A DNA stretch of 64,000 nucleotides. Origin: Granulicella mallensis. Its GTDB lineage: Bacteria > Acidobacteriota > Terriglobia > Terriglobales > Acidobacteriaceae. The stretch spans positions 62,001 through 126,000 of the forward strand of contig NZ_JACHIO010000012.1 in NCBI RefSeq assembly GCF_014203225.1. Reading direction: 5' to 3'. Below, in pieces: positions 9,500 to 18,764 of the stretch. A program made the translations under genes and the position numbers. The notes under the pieces are model-generated. The model did not search any database. It was not told the origin of the DNA and saw nothing but the letters and a program-made list of their open reading frames with translations. Each line of letters opens with the position of its first letter. The stretch's first letter is position 1.

Positions 9500-12451
9500 T
9501 CAGGCCATCGCCTCGACCAGGATCTTCGTCTTCTCTGGATCGGGCTTCGTCAACTCCGCAGGAGCTTCCTTCGGTTTGGGCGGTCCAACCTTCTTCTCGA
9601 AGCTGCACTCCGGCGTCGTAGGAGCCTCTTCTTCCTTGGCTCCCTTGCGCGGTCTGCGCTTGGGCAATGCTTCCCGGTTGTTCGGGCAGATCAGGAACGT
9701 GCCCTCGCTGTTCGCGTACTCCACCAGGTAGGCCGAGTCGCACTTCGGGCAGGTTTCATTCACCAGCTTCTGGTTGCTGGTGAAGTCGCACTTCGGATAC
9801 CGCGTGCAGCCATAGAAGATATCGCCGCGCTTGTTCTTGCGCACCGCCACTTCGCCCCCGCATTTGGGGCACGGCACATCGAGCAGTTCCTGCTTCACGT
9901 ACTTGCACTTCGGGTAGCCCGAGCAGGCGACGAACTCGCCATACTGGCCGTCGCGCTGCAGCAGCGGCTTGCCGCACTTCGGGCAGGGCTCTTCCAGTAC
10001 GACCGGCGGCTTCGACTGCACTTTCTGCGTAAGCTTGCGGATCGTCTTGCAGGGTGGGTCTTCGTTGTAGCCGGGGCAGGCCATGAACGGTCCCCAGGGT
10101 CCGTTGCGCAGCACCATCGTGCGTCCGCAGTTGTCGCAGAACTCATCTTCCTGCTCGCCGTCCGCCTCAGGAGAGTTCAGGTCGGGCTTGGCGGCGAAGT
10201 TCTCCTTCGTAAAGTCGCAGCTCTCCGGCTCCACTACCAGCTTTACGCTCTGCTTCTTGCCCAGCGCCGCGGCGCGCTGCAGCGACTCCATCAGGGCTGA
10301 CTTGTCCGCAACCTCTTCGGAGAACTCAGCAACATCGTCGTTCATCGCCTTGACGCGCATCGGGAACTGGAATGTGTCGAGCACCTTCTTGACGGCAGCC
10401 TTGGGGTCCTTCTTGAACGGACCCTGCGCCACCGTAATGGGCTTGGCCTTGGTGAAGGCCGAGCAGGAGTAGAAGCTGCCGAACTTGCCCCACTTGAGCA
10501 CCAGCGGACTGCCGCACTTGTCGCAGATCTCCTGCGTCTCCAGCTCCATCCGCTTGATGTCTTCCATCTGCGTCTCGGCGACCTTCAACTCCTTCTCGAA
10601 GTGGCCGTAGAAGCCCTTGAGCAGATCGGTCCACTTCTCCGAACCTTCTTCCACCGCATCCAGTTCGCCTTCGAGCTGCGCCGTATAACCAGTCTCGAAG
10701 ATGTACGGGAAGTTCTTCACCAGCAGCTCGGTGACGACCATGCCGATCTCAGTCGGGACGAGCTTCTGCGCAAGCTTCTTGACGTAGTCGCGCTCCTGGA
10801 TCGTGTTGATGATCGAAGCATAAGTCGAAGGCCGTCCAATGCCCTTCTCTTCCAGCGTCTTCACCAGGCTCGCTTCGTTGAAGCGCGGCGGTGGCTGCGT
10901 AAACTTCTGCTGCGGATCGAGCTTGATCTTCTCGAGGCTTTGACCGTCCTTCAACTCCGGCAGACGCCGCTCGGCGGAGCTCTCCTCCGAGGTCGCGTCC
11001 TTCGACGCCTCGGCGACGCTATCGCCATCGGCGCTGGCAGCCGCGGTCTTCTTCTCCTCCGCAATCGCAGCGGCAGAAGCCTTTGAGTCTCGTGCGGCGC
11101 GGGCCTTCTTCGCCTCTTCATCGAAGCGCAGGAAACCGTCGAACTTAAGAATGCTTCCCGTCGTGCGGAAGTCGTAGCTCACGTCTGCCTTGGCTTCGAT
11201 GTCCACCGTCGTCTGATCGAAGATCGCGGGCGTCATCTGGCTGGTGACTGCACGCTCCCAGATCAGCTTGTAGAGGCGATACTGCTCATCCGAGAGATAC
11301 TTGCGCACCTCATCCGGAACGAAGCTGATGCTCGTCGGACGGATGGCTTCGTGCGCATCCTGCGCGTCTTTTTTGCTCTTGTAGACGTTCTCCTTGGCAG
11401 GCAGATAGTTCGCGCCGAACTTCTTCTGCACCCAGTCGCGGATGTCCTTTACGGCATCCGGGCTGATGCGGGTGGAGTCGGTTCTCATGTAGGTGATGAG
11501 ACCCACCGTGCCTTCCGAGCCAAGCTCGATACCCTCGTACAAACGCTGCGCCACGCCCATGGTGCGACGCACGTTGAAGCCCAGCCGGCCTGCGGCCTGC
11601 TGCTGCAACTGGCTGGTTGTAAACGGAGCGCGCGGGTTCTGCCGGCGTTCCTTCTTCTCGATCGACCGAACGCGCCACGTCGCCTTCTCGAGCTGCGACA
11701 TCACCTCATCGACGGCTTCTTTATCGGGCAGCGCGTTGGAGAGAAACTGCTCCTTGCCTTCGGCATCCGTTCCGTTCGACACCCGAATCGGCAGGCCCTT
11801 CACGCCCACCATGCGTGCCGTGAACTCCTGTCCATTTTTCTGGGGAGCGAGCACGGCATCAATGTTCCAGTACTCCACCGGGTTGAACGCGTTGATCTCA
11901 CGCTCACGCTCCACAATGAGCCGCAGCGCGACGGTCTGCACACGTCCTGCGCTCAGGCCGCGGCGGACCTTGTCCCATAGCAGCGGAGAGATCTGATAGC
12001 CCACCAGGCGATCAAGCACGCGCCGCGTCTGCTGCGCATCGACGAGATTCTCGTCTACCTCGCGGGTGTGCTCAAATGCCGCCTTCACGGCCTTCTTCGT
12101 GATCTCGTTAAAGGTCACACGCCGCATCTTGCTCTTGTCTTTGATCGACGGCAGCAGCTGAAATTTCAGATGCGCGGCAATGGCCTCGCCTTCGCGGTCA
12201 GGATCGGGCGCCAGAAACACGGCGTCGCTCTTGGCGGCCAGCTTCTTCAGGCGGTCGACAATCTTTTCCTTGCCGGGCGAGACGATGAGCGTCGGCTCAA
12301 AGGTCCGCAGCTTCAGCTCCACGCCAATGTCGTTCTTCGGCAGGTCCATGATGTGGCCGATCGAGGCCTCTACCACGTAGTCGCTGCCGAGATATTTTCC
12401 GATCGTCTTCGCCTTCGCCGGCGACTCTACGATCACTAGATTTTTTGCCAT
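9500..12451 (-). CDS. topA: DNA topoisomerase I (type IA)
   Basis: Relaxes negative supercoils through a 5'-phosphotyrosine link. The N-terminal TOPRIM domain begins MAKNLVIVESPAKAKTIGKYL, with the acidic triad in APDPDREGEA (about 81-90). The active-site Tyr321 lies in LITYMRTDS. The C-terminal third has five four-cysteine zinc-finger modules (CDKCG, CDNCG, CPKCG, CPKCG, CPKCD), more than the three in E. coli. An Ala/Glu/Ser-rich, low-complexity insertion lies in the middle of the catalytic region (around residues 450-500). The ATG at 12451 is chosen for its AGGTG site. dprA lies just upstream on the same strand, a common pairing. Confidence 0.97.
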   Translation of the reverse strand: MAKNLVIVESPAKAKTIGKYLGSDYVVEASIGHIMDLPKNDIGVELKLRTFEPTLIVSPGKEKIVDRLKKLAAKSDAVFLAPDPDREGEAIAAHLKFQLLPSIKDKSKMRRVTFNEITKKAVKAAFEHTREVDENLVDAQQTRRVLDRLVGYQISPLLWDKVRRGLSAGRVQTVALRLIVEREREINAFNPVEYWNIDAVLAPQKNGQEFTARMVGVKGLPIRVSNGTDAEGKEQFLSNALPDKEAVDEVMSQLEKATWRVRSIEKKERRQNPRAPFTTSQLQQQAAGRLGFNVRRTMGVAQRLYEGIELGSEGTVGLITYMRTDSTRISPDAVKDIRDWVQKKFGANYLPAKENVYKSKKDAQDAHEAIRPTSISFVPDEVRKYLSDEQYRLYKLIWERAVTSQMTPAIFDQTTVDIEAKADVSYDFRTTGSILKFDGFLRFDEEAKKARAARDSKASAAAIAEEKKTAAASADGDSVAEASKDATSEESSAERRLPELKDGQSLEKIKLDPQQKFTQPPPRFNEASLVKTLEEKGIGRPSTYASIINTIQERDYVKKLAQKLVPTEIGMVVTELLVKNFPYIFETGYTAQLEGELDAVEEGSEKWTDLLKGFYGHFEKELKVAETQMEDIKRMELETQEICDKCGSPLVLKWGKFGSFYSCSAFTKAKPITVAQGPFKKDPKAAVKKVLDTFQFPMRVKAMNDDVAEFSEEVADKSALMESLQRAAALGKKQSVKLVVEPESCDFTKENFAAKPDLNSPEADGEQEDEFCDNCGRTMVLRNGPWGPFMACPGYNEDPPCKTIRKLTQKVQSKPPVVLEEPCPKCGKPLLQRDGQYGEFVACSGYPKCKYVKQELLDVPCPKCGGEVAVRKNKRGDIFYGCTRYPKCDFTSNQKLVNETCPKCDSAYLVEYANSEGTFLICPNNREALPKRRPRKGAKEEEAPTTPECSFEKKVGPPKPKEAPAELTKPDPEKTKILVEAMA

Positions 12452-12651
12452 ACTGCACACCTATTCAGAGACGACCGGCCGAAGCCCCGTCTCCGTTTCC
12501 AATTCCATTGCAAACTAACACGTATTGCCAAGGCAAAGTCAAACCGGCCAAAACGATGCTACCCCGGATCACTCATACGCAACCCTACACGCAGATGTTC
12601 TGTTGGACGTGTTAACGTATCCACCAGAGCCATAAATTTTGCGTCTGATTT

Positions 12652-13863
12652 CTAAAAACTGCGCACGTAATTTTTCCCCGGCATCTGTTTCACACGCCCT
12701 GCGAGTTCAAGCTCAAACAAGGCCGTAAATACTTCACCCGAAACCATCTTCGGCTCCAGCCGCTCGATCAGTTCGTCGAGCTGCAAGGCCTCATCCTGGC
12801 GAAGATGTTGCATCACCAGCCGCTCCTGTTCGCTCATTGGCGGCATCGCAGCGGCTTCGGTGAATAGCGCTGCGGCTCCGGTGAATAAAGATGCGCTCCC
12901 CCCGTTCGAGGATTCATTGCCCCTGTCCCCGGCCCCGGTCTGCGCCTCCAACCGTCCCTCTAGCTCCGCGCGCACCTGCGAGGGTAGGTCTTCCCAAACA
13001 TCCTCCCACGTCGCGGTCAACTTTGCACCCTGCTTGATGAGCGTGTTCGGTCCCCAGGCATTCTTGTTCGTCGCGTTGCCCGGCACCGCATAGACATCCC
13101 GGCTCTGCTCGAGAGCGCAGCGCGCGGTAATGCGCGTTCCGGAGTACTCCGCAGCCTCCACGACGAGTACGCCGACACTCATCCCGCTGAGCGTGCGGTT
13201 GCGGATCGGAAAGTTCTGTGGCGCGGGAAAAGTGCCCATCGGAAACTCGCTGATCAGCGCACCGCCCTGCTGCACGATCTGTTCGGCCAGCTTCTTGTTC
13301 TCCTTCGGATAGATGACATCGATCCCCGTGCCCCACACGGCTATCGTGATGCCGCCTGCATCGAGCGCGCCCTTATGCGCGCAGGTGTCGACGCCGCGCG
13401 CCATGCCGCTGAGAATGACCACCCCGCGACGCGCCAGATTGCGGCTCAGCATCTCGGCCATGCCCGAGCCATAGGGCGTCGGATGCCGTGTGCCTACCAC
13501 CGCAATTCCTGCACGATTCAGCACCTCTGCATTGCCGCGTACCCAAAGCACCGGCGGAGGATCGTAGATCTCCAGCAGACGCTGCGGATAGAGATCGTCC
13601 GCAGGAGTGACAAAGCTTGCGCCAACCTCTGCGACACGCTGAGCCTCATCCAGCGCTGCTGCCCGGGCACGGCCGTCGAAGCAGAACTGCGCCGCCTCAG
13701 CGGGCATGCCGGTGCTCTCAAGTTCGGTGAGCGATGCTGAAAATACACGCTCCACTGCACCCAGACGCTGTACGGTTCGACCACACCGCGTTGGTCCCAT
13801 CCGCGGTGTCAGCACCAATGCCAACCATGCCAGATGTGCCTCTTCCTTTACCCCTTGCGACAT
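12652..13863 (-). CDS. dprA: DNA processing protein DprA (Smf)
   Basis: Loads RecA on incoming single-stranded DNA during natural transformation. The central Rossmann domain is complete: VVGTRHPTPYG, LSGMARGVDTCAHKGAL, VWGTGIDVIYPKENK, ISEFPMGT, FPIRNRTLSGMS and VVEAAEYSGTRITAR. A C-terminal winged-helix domain (about residues 335-403) ends YVRSF. The start at 13863 (MSQGVKEEAHLAW) is preferred over upstream starts because a GGAAGTGGG site precedes it and family similarity begins there. Together with comM at 38108 and cinA at 28019 it makes competence genes a theme of the window. Confidence 0.95.
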   Translation of the reverse strand: MSQGVKEEAHLAWLALVLTPRMGPTRCGRTVQRLGAVERVFSASLTELESTGMPAEAAQFCFDGRARAAALDEAQRVAEVGASFVTPADDLYPQRLLEIYDPPPVLWVRGNAEVLNRAGIAVVGTRHPTPYGSGMAEMLSRNLARRGVVILSGMARGVDTCAHKGALDAGGITIAVWGTGIDVIYPKENKKLAEQIVQQGGALISEFPMGTFPAPQNFPIRNRTLSGMSVGVLVVEAAEYSGTRITARCALEQSRDVYAVPGNATNKNAWGPNTLIKQGAKLTATWEDVWEDLPSQVRAELEGRLEAQTGAGDRGNESSNGGSASLFTGAAALFTEAAAMPPMSEQERLVMQHLRQDEALQLDELIERLEPKMVSGEVFTALFELELAGRVKQMPGKNYVRSF

Positions 13864-13925
13864 CCCACTTCCTTTTCGCTGCGTTTGCTCGCATCCTATC
13901 TCATCTTGATCACATGCGAGGGAAT

Positions 13926-13931
13926 TAGAAT
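13926..13931 (+). promoter_or_regulatory. -10 box (TAGAAT) for leaderless mqnA
   Basis: TAGAAT, 6 nt, then the GTG at 13938. It supports the GTG as the true start, as no other start or ribosome site fits. Confidence 0.6.
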
Positions 13932-13937
13932 CGTCCT

Positions 13938-14807
13938 GTGCCTCTTCGAGTCTCTGCAATCGCTTTTCTGAACCCTGCTCCTCTGCTCTATAACTTTGAG
14001 CACGAGCCCGCCGCAACGCAGCTTCGTAAAAACTACACGGTGCACTACACCTCACCGGCCCGGTGCGCCCATGAACTGCTCACCGACGAGGCCGATCTGG
14101 GATTGATCCCCATCGCTGCGCTGACACCGGAGTTGGCCATCGTGCCCGGCTGCACCATCGCCTCGCAGCACGAGGTACGCAGTATCCTGCTGCTGGTTAA
14201 AAATCCCGATCGGCTGCCGCTGCATGGAGCCTTACAACGCGTAGTCACGGTCGCCGCCGATGCCGCCTCGCGCAGCTCGCAGGCTTATACGCATATCCTC
14301 TTCGAGCGCTTTCACAACACGCGCCCCAGCTATGTCGAACGCCCTGCCGACCCGCTCGCCATGCTTGCCGTCGCAGACGCCGCGTTGCTGATCGGCGACC
14401 CTGCGCTGCTGGCCCGCGAGCACCGGGCACAGATCGATGCAGCCTTCGACGAGCCTCTGCTGTGGCTCGATCTTGCAACGCTCTGGCGCGAGCACACCGG
14501 CCTGCCCTGGGTTGCCGCAGTCTGGGCTCTGCGGCCCGAGGCCCTGGAGCGCTCCGGAGTGAGCGCGCAGCAGTTGATCGCCGACCTCGTCACCAGCCGC
14601 GACAACGGCACAGCTCACGTCGAAGACCTCGTCCGCGAATGGACGCCGCGCCTGCCCCTTTCCGCTGAAACAATCCACACGTATCTCACCCGCAATATTC
14701 ACTACACGCTCGATCCCGACTGCCTGCGGGCGATCGAGCTCTTTCGGAGACTGGCTGCGGAGATTGGGGCATTACCGCCGCTGCCGGGGTTGAACCTGCT
14801 GGGCTAA
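13938..14807 (+). CDS. mqnA: Chorismate dehydratase (futalosine menaquinone pathway)
   Basis: MqnA dehydrates chorismate to 3-enolpyruvylbenzoate, the first step of the futalosine route to menaquinone. The start PLRVSAIAFLNPAPLLYNFEH corresponds to the family's typical opening (R-I-x-Y-L-N-x-x-P). DEADLGLIPIAALT and LLIGDPALLA match the periplasmic-binding-protein-like fold of MqnA/MqnD, and LPWVAAVWALRPEAL follows. The length (289 aa) is normal. Other mqn genes are not in this window. The GTG start is supported by the TAGAAT box 6 nt upstream. Confidence 0.88.
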   Translation: MPLRVSAIAFLNPAPLLYNFEHEPAATQLRKNYTVHYTSPARCAHELLTDEADLGLIPIAALTPELAIVPGCTIASQHEVRSILLLVKNPDRLPLHGALQRVVTVAADAASRSSQAYTHILFERFHNTRPSYVERPADPLAMLAVADAALLIGDPALLAREHRAQIDAAFDEPLLWLDLATLWREHTGLPWVAAVWALRPEALERSGVSAQQLIADLVTSRDNGTAHVEDLVREWTPRLPLSAETIHTYLTRNIHYTLDPDCLRAIELFRRLAAEIGALPPLPGLNLLG

Positions 14808-14875
14808 GCCAGCAAAAACGACCAAAACTTAATTCTTCGCGACTTCCTCCTCCAACTTCGCGTCTTATCAACAGG

Positions 14876-15568
14876 ATGAGCCCCCCACTTCACGCTCTTG
14901 CCGCATGGTTTACCCTGGCTGCGGATCGTCGCCTCGTGCATTTTTTCCTGCACCTGGGGCTGCTGGGACTCTTTCTCGTCTCCACCGTCGACAGTTCCTT
15001 CGTGCCTCTGCCCATTCCCGGCGTCACGGACATCATGATCGTGCTCTTCGCCGCCGGGCACACCAACGTGATTCTGCTGGTGTGCATCGCGACCCTGGGT
15101 TCGGCTGCGGGAGGATTTTTCTCCCATGCGGTCGGCCAGGCCGGGGGCATGAAGTTCCTCGAAAAGCATGTTCCCGCCGCCATTCTGAAACGAGCTACAG
15201 GATGGGTGGAGTCGCACGCCATCATCGCGGTCTCGCTCCCTGCCCTGCTTCCTCCGCCGATGCCGCTTTCGCCCTTCGTGCTGGCGGCGGGCGCGGTGCA
15301 TATGTCGCGCAGGAAGTTCATGACCGCCTTCACCCTGAGCCGCCTGGTACGGCACTCGATCGCCGCCTGGCTCGGCATCCATTACGGTCGCCAGGTGCTG
15401 CATCTTTGGTCGAGTTTCTCCACTCGCTGGGGAACTACCGTCCTGATCGCGCTCTGGTCGTTCATCCTGATCTTTACCGCGCTTGGCATCTGGAAGCTCT
15501 ACAAGACATCGCGAGAGATGCAGCCGCTCAAAAGGGACCGTTCGTCCACAGCCCGAGAGGCCGCATAG
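14876..15568 (+). CDS. DedA/YqaA-type membrane protein (VTT domain)
   Basis: Multi-pass inner-membrane protein of 230 aa. HLGLLGLFLVSTVDSSFVPLP followed by PGVTDIMIVLFAA and the small-residue turn GSAAGGFFSHAVGQAGG match the VTT (DedA/YqaA/SNARE-associated) family, which includes lipid scramblases and undecaprenyl-phosphate carriers. About five hydrophobic segments are seen, and the last (168-190 on) ends in a basic tail KLYKTSREMQPLKRDRSS. The substrate cannot be told from sequence. It lies just before the SRP RNA. Confidence 0.8.
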   Translation: MSPPLHALAAWFTLAADRRLVHFFLHLGLLGLFLVSTVDSSFVPLPIPGVTDIMIVLFAAGHTNVILLVCIATLGSAAGGFFSHAVGQAGGMKFLEKHVPAAILKRATGWVESHAIIAVSLPALLPPPMPLSPFVLAAGAVHMSRRKFMTAFTLSRLVRHSIAAWLGIHYGRQVLHLWSSFSTRWGTTVLIALWSFILIFTALGIWKLYKTSREMQPLKRDRSSTAREAA

Positions 15569-15596
15569 TGTGGAATCCGGTGGTAAACTAGCTCTT

Positions 15597-15694
15597 GTGC
15601 CGGGTCCTACGCGACGTATTCCCGCCAACCCCGCCAGGTCCGGAAGGAAGCAACGGTAACGGGTCGATACGGGCGCAGTAGGGAAACCCGGTAC
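15597..15694 (+). ncRNA. ffs: Signal recognition particle RNA, small bacterial type (4.5S)
   Basis: The invariant SRP domain IV core is present: CCAGGTCCGGAAGGAAGCAA with the GGTAACGGG side. The RNA closes with a terminal helix formed by GTGCCGGGT at 15597 and ACCCGGTAC ending at 15694, and CCTAC with GTAGG inside it. It is about 98 nt, so it has domain IV only and no Alu domain. It pairs with Ffh to target membrane proteins; the receptor gene ftsY is in the same window at 31567. Confidence 0.93.
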
Positions 15695-15821
15695 ATTTTC
15701 TTCCTCTCGGCACATCCCCGCAAACCACTGATTCCACAGACTTTTACTCCACTTTTATGATCGCGTGCCCCAGGCACGGTAAGATGCTCATTGTGGGCTT
15801 AGTACCTCGGAGGATTTGAGT

Positions 15822-16838
15822 TTGACCCTGACGTTGAAACCTCGGAACAGTGTGCGTGCCAAAATATCTGCCATAGGAACCTACGTTCCACCTCGTCTGC
15901 TGACCAATGCGGACTTGGAAAAGATGGTCGCCACCAACGATCAGTGGATTACCGAACGCACCGGCATCCGTGAGCGCCACATCGTCGATAAGGGCACCGG
16001 CACCAGCGACCTCGCCGCCGAAGCCGCCCGCCGCTGCCTGGCCAAGCGTGGCATCGAAGCCAGCGACCTCGACACCATCATCGTCGCCACGGTCACCCCG
16101 GACATGCTCTTCCCCTCCGCCGCCTGCCTGGTGCAGGACAAGATCGGGGCCAAGGGCGCCTGGGGCTTCGACCTTTCGGCCGCCTGCTCCGGCTTCCCTT
16201 ACGCCCTGCAGGTAGGCGCCAAGCTCGTCGAGAGCGGCGCACACAAGAAAGTCATGGTCATCGGCGCTGACGTGATGAGCTCCATCATCGACTACACCGA
16301 CCGCACCACCTGCGTCATCTTCGGCGACGGCGCGGGCGCCGTCCTGATCGAGCCCTGCGAAGAAGGCGAGATCGGCCTCATCGACTTCTGGCATGAGATC
16401 GACGGCTCTGGTGCTGTCAGCCTCAACATGCCCGCCGGCGGCAGCCTCCTGCCCGCCAGCCACGAGACCGTCGATAAGAAGCAGCACTTCGTTCACCAGG
16501 ACGGCCAGGCCGTCTACAAGTTCGCCGTGCGCAAGATGGCCGAAGCCGCCGAGACGATTCTCGGACGGAACGGCATCACAGGTTCCGACCTCGACTGCTT
16601 CATTCCGCACCAGGCCAACAAGCGCATCATCCTCTCTACAGCGGAGCGGCTCCAACTGCCGGAGGAGCGCGTCATCATCAACATCGACCGCTTCGGCAAT
16701 ACGACCGCCGGAACGATTCCCCTGGCGATGAACACGGCCCTCGAAGAGAACCGCCTCAAGAAGGGCGACCTCGTTTTGCTGGCCAGCGTCGGCGCGGGCT
16801 TCACCGTGGGCGCTACCCTGCTGCGCTGGGAGCTCTAA
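15822..16838 (+). CDS. fabH: 3-oxoacyl-[ACP] synthase III
   Basis: Starts fatty-acid elongation by condensing acetyl-CoA (or a branched acyl-CoA) with malonyl-ACP. [24 protein letters not shown] is the usual opening. The catalytic Cys lies in [13 protein letters not shown], the His in PHQANKRI and the Asn in [22 protein letters not shown] and the terminal [13 protein letters not shown] are also present. The TTG at 15822 is chosen because GGAGGA lies 7 nt upstream; another TTG at 15816 is too close to that site. The gene ends head-to-head with the minus-strand MutS-like gene, 14 nt away. Confidence 0.94.
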   Translation: MTLTLKPRNSVRAKISAIGTYVPPRLLTNADLEKMVATNDQWITERTGIRERHIVDKGTGTSDLAAEAARRCLAKRGIEASDLDTIIVATVTPDMLFPSAACLVQDKIGAKGAWGFDLSAACSGFPYALQVGAKLVESGAHKKVMVIGADVMSSIIDYTDRTTCVIFGDGAGAVLIEPCEEGEIGLIDFWHEIDGSGAVSLNMPAGGSLLPASHETVDKKQHFVHQDGQAVYKFAVRKMAEAAETILGRNGITGSDLDCFIPHQANKRIILSTAERLQLPEERVIINIDRFGNTTAGTIPLAMNTALEENRLKKGDLVLLASVGAGFTVGATLLRWEL

Positions 16839-16852
16839 CTGCGCTGGGAATT

Positions 16853-18652
16853 TTAGCTGTCAAGCCCGAGTAATCGCACGATCGCCAGTGCGTTGGTCGT
16901 GCGATTGATCCCTGGTTTGAGCAGATAGTCGAAGCCCAGAGGATCGGCCTCATCGGGACTGGCCATGTGCACGTTGCTTCCGTGCAGCTCCGGCTTCTCA
17001 GCCAGCTCCGCCAGCGCAAGATCATGTGTGGAGAGCGCACCGACAGCTCCCGTTGCAACCAGCCCACGCAGCACAGCCTCAGCCGCCGCCCGGCGGTCCA
17101 GTGAGTTCGTTCCGCTGAAGATCTCGTCGATCAGAAACAGGCTCGACGCAGGATTCGCCCTGGCCAGCGCAAGCACATCGCGAAGGCGTTCCACCTCGGC
17201 CAGGAACTTCGACTTCCCTTTCGCCAGCGAGTCCGTAAGAGCCAGCGAAGCCCCCAGATGAACTACGGACAGCTTCATCCTTTTGACCGGCACAGGAGCT
17301 CCCGCAAGCGCGAGCACCACGTTCGCGCCGATCGTTCGCAGCAGGGTCGATTTGCCCGCCATGTTCGATCCGGAGATGAGCAGAAACTGCACTCGGTTCC
17401 CCAGTGACACATCGTTGGCGACCGCCTCGCTACGCAGCAGCAACGGATGCGTCATCGCCTCCGCCTCAAAGAGCGCGGTCTTCCTCTGTCCTTGGTCCAC
17501 AACTTCGGGATAGACATTCTCCGCGTGCTCGGCCGCATACGTCGCCAGCGCCAACAAGGCCTCGAACTCCGCCCAGGCATCAAGCCAGTTCCGCATTGGC
17601 TCCGCGAAACGCTGCTTCCAACGATCGAGTGAGAGCGCCGCATGCGTACCGGCACCGATCAGCAGACTGGGAACATAGAACCAATCCGTAGCGCGTTGCT
17701 CCACCAGCACCAGATGGCGCTGCAACTGCGCCAGGGCGCGATCCTCATCCTCAACGCCGCTCTGCAACGCAACCAGCCGCTCAGCCGCAAAGTTCGAGCC
17801 GCGCAGCAGCTGCAGCCCCTCGCGAAGGACGGCAATCTGACTACCCAGTTTCTTCGTCGCCTCCAGCTCAAGGTGCACCTTCGGCCGCAGCCAGAGACAA
17901 AGCGCATTTTGCAGTCCTAGCAGGGCTATAACGTTTCGTACCAGGAAGCTAATCTCAACGTGTGCGATCAGGCCTGCGGCAATCGCCGTAACCCACGCTA
18001 CCGTGAGCAACAGGAGTACGCTGCGCACCCACCTCGGAAAATTGCTGCGCTCCGCATCCAGCCAGACTTCGAAGCTCTCGGCGGGCAGCTCCTCAAAGGC
18101 CCAGCGGCCCAGCAGTGCTACCTGTTCCCGCAGATCGAGCTGTGGAGCAAGCTCTTGCACTGCAGCCTGCCGCTGCCTTACGGTACGAGCCTCTACCGAG
18201 CGCAACAGCATTCGCGCCAGGGCTCGCTGTCCCACCATCGTTCGCGTGGTCGCAAGCATGCCGAACAATGAATCCTTGCCCAGGACATTGAGATCGCGCT
18301 CGTACAGATGTCCGGCCTCCGCGAAGCTCTCGCCAGTAAACCCGGACTGCGGCGCTTCTCCGTTCACGCGCCCCATCCCCTCCTCATACAACGCCGAAAG
18401 ACGGGATGCGTGTTCCGAAGACCTTCTCGTACGCAGCGAAAGAACCGTTGCTACTGCGCAAACCACTGCTGCCGCTGCTACCAGCCAGAGACTTCCGCTC
18501 GTACGAATGGCGCTCCACAGGAAATACGCGCAGAACACCAGGGCAACGAAGGCAAAAAGGGTGAACCTCGCGCCTTTTTCCGTCTCGCGCGCATACTCGC
18601 CCGCTGATGCTGCCCGCCGTCTCTCATACTCTTCACTGATTGCCTGCGCCAT
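16853..18652 (-). CDS. Membrane-anchored MutS-like ATPase (599 aa)
   Basis: The C-terminal third is a MutS-type ATPase domain: Walker A SGSNMAGKST (G428-T436), Walker B SLFLIDEIFSGTN, and LSTHDLALAEL. Unlike true MutS it lacks the mismatch-binding N-terminal domain. Instead it has two hydrophobic pairs (about 29-48 and 54-72; about 211-232 and 236-255), so it should sit in the inner membrane with the ATPase in the cytoplasm. Such MutS-related proteins are widespread but uncharacterised. A TATGCT box 8 nt before the ATG supports the start. The mismatch-repair role is unproven and unlikely in the usual form. Confidence 0.85.
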   Translation of the reverse strand: MAQAISEEYERRRAASAGEYARETEKGARFTLFAFVALVFCAYFLWSAIRTSGSLWLVAAAAVVCAVATVLSLRTRRSSEHASRLSALYEEGMGRVNGEAPQSGFTGESFAEAGHLYERDLNVLGKDSLFGMLATTRTMVGQRALARMLLRSVEARTVRQRQAAVQELAPQLDLREQVALLGRWAFEELPAESFEVWLDAERSNFPRWVRSVLLLLTVAWVTAIAAGLIAHVEISFLVRNVIALLGLQNALCLWLRPKVHLELEATKKLGSQIAVLREGLQLLRGSNFAAERLVALQSGVEDEDRALAQLQRHLVLVEQRATDWFYVPSLLIGAGTHAALSLDRWKQRFAEPMRNWLDAWAEFEALLALATYAAEHAENVYPEVVDQGQRKTALFEAEAMTHPLLLRSEAVANDVSLGNRVQFLLISGSNMAGKSTLLRTIGANVVLALAGAPVPVKRMKLSVVHLGASLALTDSLAKGKSKFLAEVERLRDVLALARANPASSLFLIDEIFSGTNSLDRRAAAEAVLRGLVATGAVGALSTHDLALAELAEKPELHGSNVHMASPDEADPLGFDYLLKPGINRTTNALAIVRLLGLDS

Positions 18653-18660
18653 GTCCTCTC

Positions 18661-18666
18661 AGCATA
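18661..18666 (-). promoter_or_regulatory. -10 box (TATGCT) for the MutS-like gene
   Basis: On the minus strand TATGCT is followed by 8 nt (GAGAGGAC) and the ATG at 18652. The gap itself contains GAGAGGA, so a very short leader is equally possible. Confidence 0.5.
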
Positions 18667-18751
18667 GACGCTCTGGTTGCCGCCCCTCGTGTCCTCTTTC
18701 ATCTAGGCAACAGTCCAGACACCGAAGGGGCTTATCTACCTCCGCACCCTG

Positions 18752-18757
18752 TAAAAT
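18752..18757 (+). promoter_or_regulatory. -10 box (TAAAAT) for leaderless M13 peptidase gene
   Basis: TAAAAT, 7 nt (CCTCCCC), then the ATG at 18765. No Shine-Dalgarno. Confidence 0.55.
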
Positions 18758-18764
18758 CCTCCCC

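Noticed and set aside
12461-12651. tRNA or small RNA between topA and dprA
   Set aside because: No cloverleaf, TTCGA arm or strong terminator in this 190-nt gap. I found no tRNA elsewhere in the window either.
18003-18764. Upstream extension of the M13 peptidase frame
   Set aside because: It covers the opposite strand of the MutS-like gene; the signal peptide and TAAAAT box place the start at 18765.
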